A DNA stretch of 64,000 nt from JABDQA01 sp963824415 (GTDB lineage: Bacteria; Desulfobacterota; Desulfobulbia; Desulfobulbales; Desulfocapsaceae), in the NCBI GenBank assembly GCA_963824415.1, contig CAWGPM010000005.1, forward strand, positions 62,001-126,000. Reading direction: 5' to 3'. The position numbers were made by a program, and so were the translations under genes. Every line of letters begins with the position of its first letter. Within the stretch, counting starts at the first letter, position 1. The notes under the pieces are model-generated. The model was not told the origin of the DNA. It ran no database searches and worked only from the letters and a program-made list of their open reading frames with translations. Shown in pieces: positions 61,822 to 64,000 of this stretch.

Positions 61822-64000
61822 CTACGCCTCACCCTTTCTCCGGCGAATGGTGCAGATACCGAGGTAACCGTCCACGGTAAGCAGATCACCCGTCTTGATA
61901 TAGTTGGTCGCGTCAACAACGCCGGTGATACAGGGAATACCGTACTCCCTGGCGATAATTGCCCCGTGAATTAGCATTCCGCCACGTCTTTCGATAATGC
62001 CTGCGGCCAGCGGTGCAAAAACTGTCATGGTAGGATCGATCGAGTCGATCACCAGCACCTCCCCTTGCTGGAACTTGGCTAGATCACCAGATCGGTATAC
62101 GACTCTGGCAACCCCCTGCGCAATTCCCATACTGGCCGGCTGTCCGAGAAGCTGTCTGGCTTTTACGCGCTCAGGAGCAGACAATTCAGCAGAGCTGGCT
62201 TCAGCGGCCTGCCCGGTCGAACCTTTGTCTTCTATCGGTTCGCCTCGCAGTGCACTCCTGAGATCGGCCAGGGGTGTATCGCCCGCTGCCCTGCATCGGG
62301 CCCTGGCATGTTCAGTCGCCCGTTCAAGTTCTTTGCCGATTCGGCCGATGTGGATGTTATCGTCATCACGCAGACGATAGCTTTCCCTGGCCAGCTGCAG
62401 AAGCCGATGTGGATCGACGGGCAGCCTTGCCGCCCCTTTATCGATAAATGCTGCTTCGAGTCGCTCGCGTTCTGCCCTGCCCTGTCCTGTCGACATCCTG
62501 AATTCTCCGCCGAGCTGCGTATACTGCAGAATCATTGCGCAGATTATATCATTGACCGCGTTTTGTTCGCCGGTCCCCAGATAATCAACCGAAAAATATG
62601 ATTTCAAGCGAGCGATGCTGTCTCGAAACTCTGCATTGGCGGTACTTTCCAGTTTTCCAGCCCGTACCATTTTCATCAGTGCTGCATCGGCCTGGATCAT
62701 TTGGGCGCAGCGCAAAAACAATTCGTTGCGCTCGACACTGAGCATGTTCTGACCGGTGAGCAGCGTGACAAACTCGAACGGATCATCCGGTTCGATAACA
62801 TCGTTGTAAATTTCTCCAAACAGACGCACCCCGTGCGCAAACGGGATAAAGTCCCGCCAGTATACCGCGCTCCATTTTTCATTGAGCGCACTCCGCTGCT
62901 CCAGTTCAGCGGCCAGCTCAATATCGCTCAGTTCATCGAGTTGCTGCGCCGCAAGACGAGCCGCATCTTCATCCATCTCCGGAAGCAGTTCGTTTGCTAT
63001 GCTGTCCCAGAGTTTTAGCAGGTTGTCATAGCTGCGCGTCAGGCTCAGATACCAGGCCCGCTTGTCGCTTGCGTCCGCACCGCTTTGCGCCGTTATCGGC
63101 CTGGATTGAAGCAGGTAGACACTGCTCTTGGCTATGGTCCACTCGATATCCCGGGCGCTGTTGAAATAATTCTCAACCTCTAGACCAAGAGCAACGAGTT
63201 CGTTTACCTGATTTTCAGAAAGCGGCGAAACCTTGCGTTTGGAATCGTCGAGCTCGACGCTGTGAACGCCGCCGCGAACTGACGCATCAAATCGACTAGT
63301 GCGGTTCTGCGGGCTTTGATGGCTTATGATCGTGCCATCTGCACGGCTGACAAGCCAGCGATCCGGCTCTACTGCTCCGTCAACCAGCCCCTGATTAAGG
63401 CCATGCACCGCTTCGATTATCATCTGCCCCTGCTCGAGCGGACTCCTGGTAAACATGACGCCGGAAGCGGTCCCTTCGATAAATGGTTGAATGACCACTG
63501 CCATGTTACTGTTTCTGACCTCGAGGCCAAGTTCCTGGCGGTAGAGAATTGCCCTGTCTGACCAGAGCGAGGCCCATACTTTTTTAATGCTTTTGAGCAG
63601 TTCCTCGATTCCAGTAACATTGACATACGATTCATGCAGCCCGGCAAATGAGCCTCCCATGCCATCCTCTTCGGGGGCGGACGACCTGACCACAAAAAAC
63701 GTGCGATCGTGCCTGGAGAAACTGTCGTGCAAAACTTCTTGGAGATTCGTCCGGATTTGAGCGGGCATGTTTGCCTTTATGAACAGGTTCTGGATGGAGA
63801 GGCTGGCGTCCCAGATCTCCTCCCAGCGCATGTCCTTGAGGTCTTTCCGATAGAGCTCGAGTAATATTTTTTCCCTCAGATTATTGGCATCCACAAACAG
63901 GTCATAAGCAGACGTGGAGATGCACATGGGCCTGGGAACCGGCAAACCGGCGCTGCAGAGCCTGAAGAGTGCCAGTGCCTTGCCGCCGACAACACGTGCA
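61822..64000 (-). CDS. PEP/pyruvate-binding phosphotransfer enzyme (rifampicin phosphotransferase-like), 5' end beyond window
   Basis: The frame is open to the right edge (VVGGKALALFRLCSAGLPVP is read before 63945), so the true start lies outside. N-terminal ATP-grasp domain of the PPDK type (FFVVRSSAPEEDGMGGSFAG, GVMFTRSPL), a helical middle domain with unique sequence, and a C-terminal phosphohistidine swivel domain with the catalytic His in GGMLIHGAIIAREYGIP. The PEP-binding barrel of PEP synthase is absent. This ATP-grasp/middle/swivel order is that of rifampicin phosphotransferase and related small-molecule dikinases; the acceptor is unknown. Confidence 0.85.
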   Translation of the reverse strand, partial: ARVVGGKALALFRLCSAGLPVPRPMCISTSAYDLFVDANNLREKILLELYRKDLKDMRWEEIWDASLSIQNLFIKANMPAQIRTNLQEVLHDSFSRHDRTFFVVRSSAPEEDGMGGSFAGLHESYVNVTGIEELLKSIKKVWASLWSDRAILYRQELGLEVRNSNMAVVIQPFIEGTASGVMFTRSPLEQGQMIIEAVHGLNQGLVDGAVEPDRWLVSRADGTIISHQSPQNRTSRFDASVRGGVHSVELDDSKRKVSPLSENQVNELVALGLEVENYFNSARDIEWTIAKSSVYLLQSRPITAQSGADASDKRAWYLSLTRSYDNLLKLWDSIANELLPEMDEDAARLAAQQLDELSDIELAAELEQRSALNEKWSAVYWRDFIPFAHGVRLFGEIYNDVIEPDDPFEFVTLLTGQNMLSVERNELFLRCAQMIQADAALMKMVRAGKLESTANAEFRDSIARLKSYFSVDYLGTGEQNAVNDIICAMILQYTQLGGEFRMSTGQGRAERERLEAAFIDKGAARLPVDPHRLLQLARESYRLRDDDNIHIGRIGKELERATEHARARCRAAGDTPLADLRSALRGEPIEDKGSTGQAAEASSAELSAPERVKARQLLGQPASMGIAQGVARVVYRSGDLAKFQQGEVLVIDSIDPTMTVFAPLAAGIIERRGGMLIHGAIIAREYGIPCITGVVDATNYIKTGDLLTVDGYLGICTIRRRKGEA

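Overview
The window most likely comes from a member of the Desulfobacterota (a sulfate-reducer type, perhaps Desulfobulbales-like). This is inferred from the tig-clpP-clpX-lon block followed by tRNAs, a phoH-ybeY-pdxJ block, hydrogenase maturation genes next to a ferredoxin-type protein, and in-frame UGA codons that look like selenocysteine codons. Base composition varies: AT-rich intergenic DNA and small genes on the left, GC-richer housekeeping genes on the right, and a distinctly GC-rich arylsulfatase at 15.9-17.6 kb.

Layout. 0-19 kb is mixed: transketolase, dodecin, a YgjP-type metallopeptidase, an adenylate cyclase/TPR protein, a YHS-domain protein with an in-frame UGA at its conserved Cys, an Fe-S protein with hypA and hypB, tex with a GST, a DUF255 thioredoxin-like protein, an arylsulfatase and a DsrE-like protein. 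19-38 kb is a myo-inositol catabolism region. On the minus strand are two iolB genes, a Zn-dehydrogenase, iolC, an iolJ-type aldolase, a second PfkB kinase, a Gfo/Idh/MocA dehydrogenase and a ribose-type ABC importer. On the plus strand are an RpiR regulator, iolD, iolE, iolG and a DMT exporter, followed by a minus-strand sugar isomerase. iolA is not seen. 38-45 kb holds an inositol-monophosphatase-type gene, a UgpC-like ATPase and a GpdQ-like phosphodiesterase, divergent from a solute-binding protein and two permeases. Together these could take up and hydrolyse glycerophospho-inositol or a similar phosphodiester and feed the iol pathway (inference). 45-48 kb has an SDR, a c-di-GMP-type riboswitch ahead of a 70-aa unknown protein, a cupin and an integrase remnant. 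48-64 kb is core: tRNA-Asp, tRNA-Val, lon, clpX, clpP, tig, tRNA-Leu, a DsbA-like selenoprotein, phoH, a ybeY-pdxJ fusion, tRNA-Leu, small unknown genes, an FKBP-like/methyltransferase fusion and a partial phosphohistidine-swivel enzyme that runs off the right edge.

Scattered through the first 38 kb are seven copies of a ~140-bp repeat with imperfect terminal inverted repeats, all in the same orientation. Decayed pieces of iolD, iolB and iolG indicate that duplicate inositol genes existed and were lost. The strongest new candidate is the YHS-domain selenoprotein: UGA lies exactly at the family's conserved Cys, the frame continues with recognisable family sequence, and a 7-bp hairpin with an AGGU loop sits 18 nt downstream.
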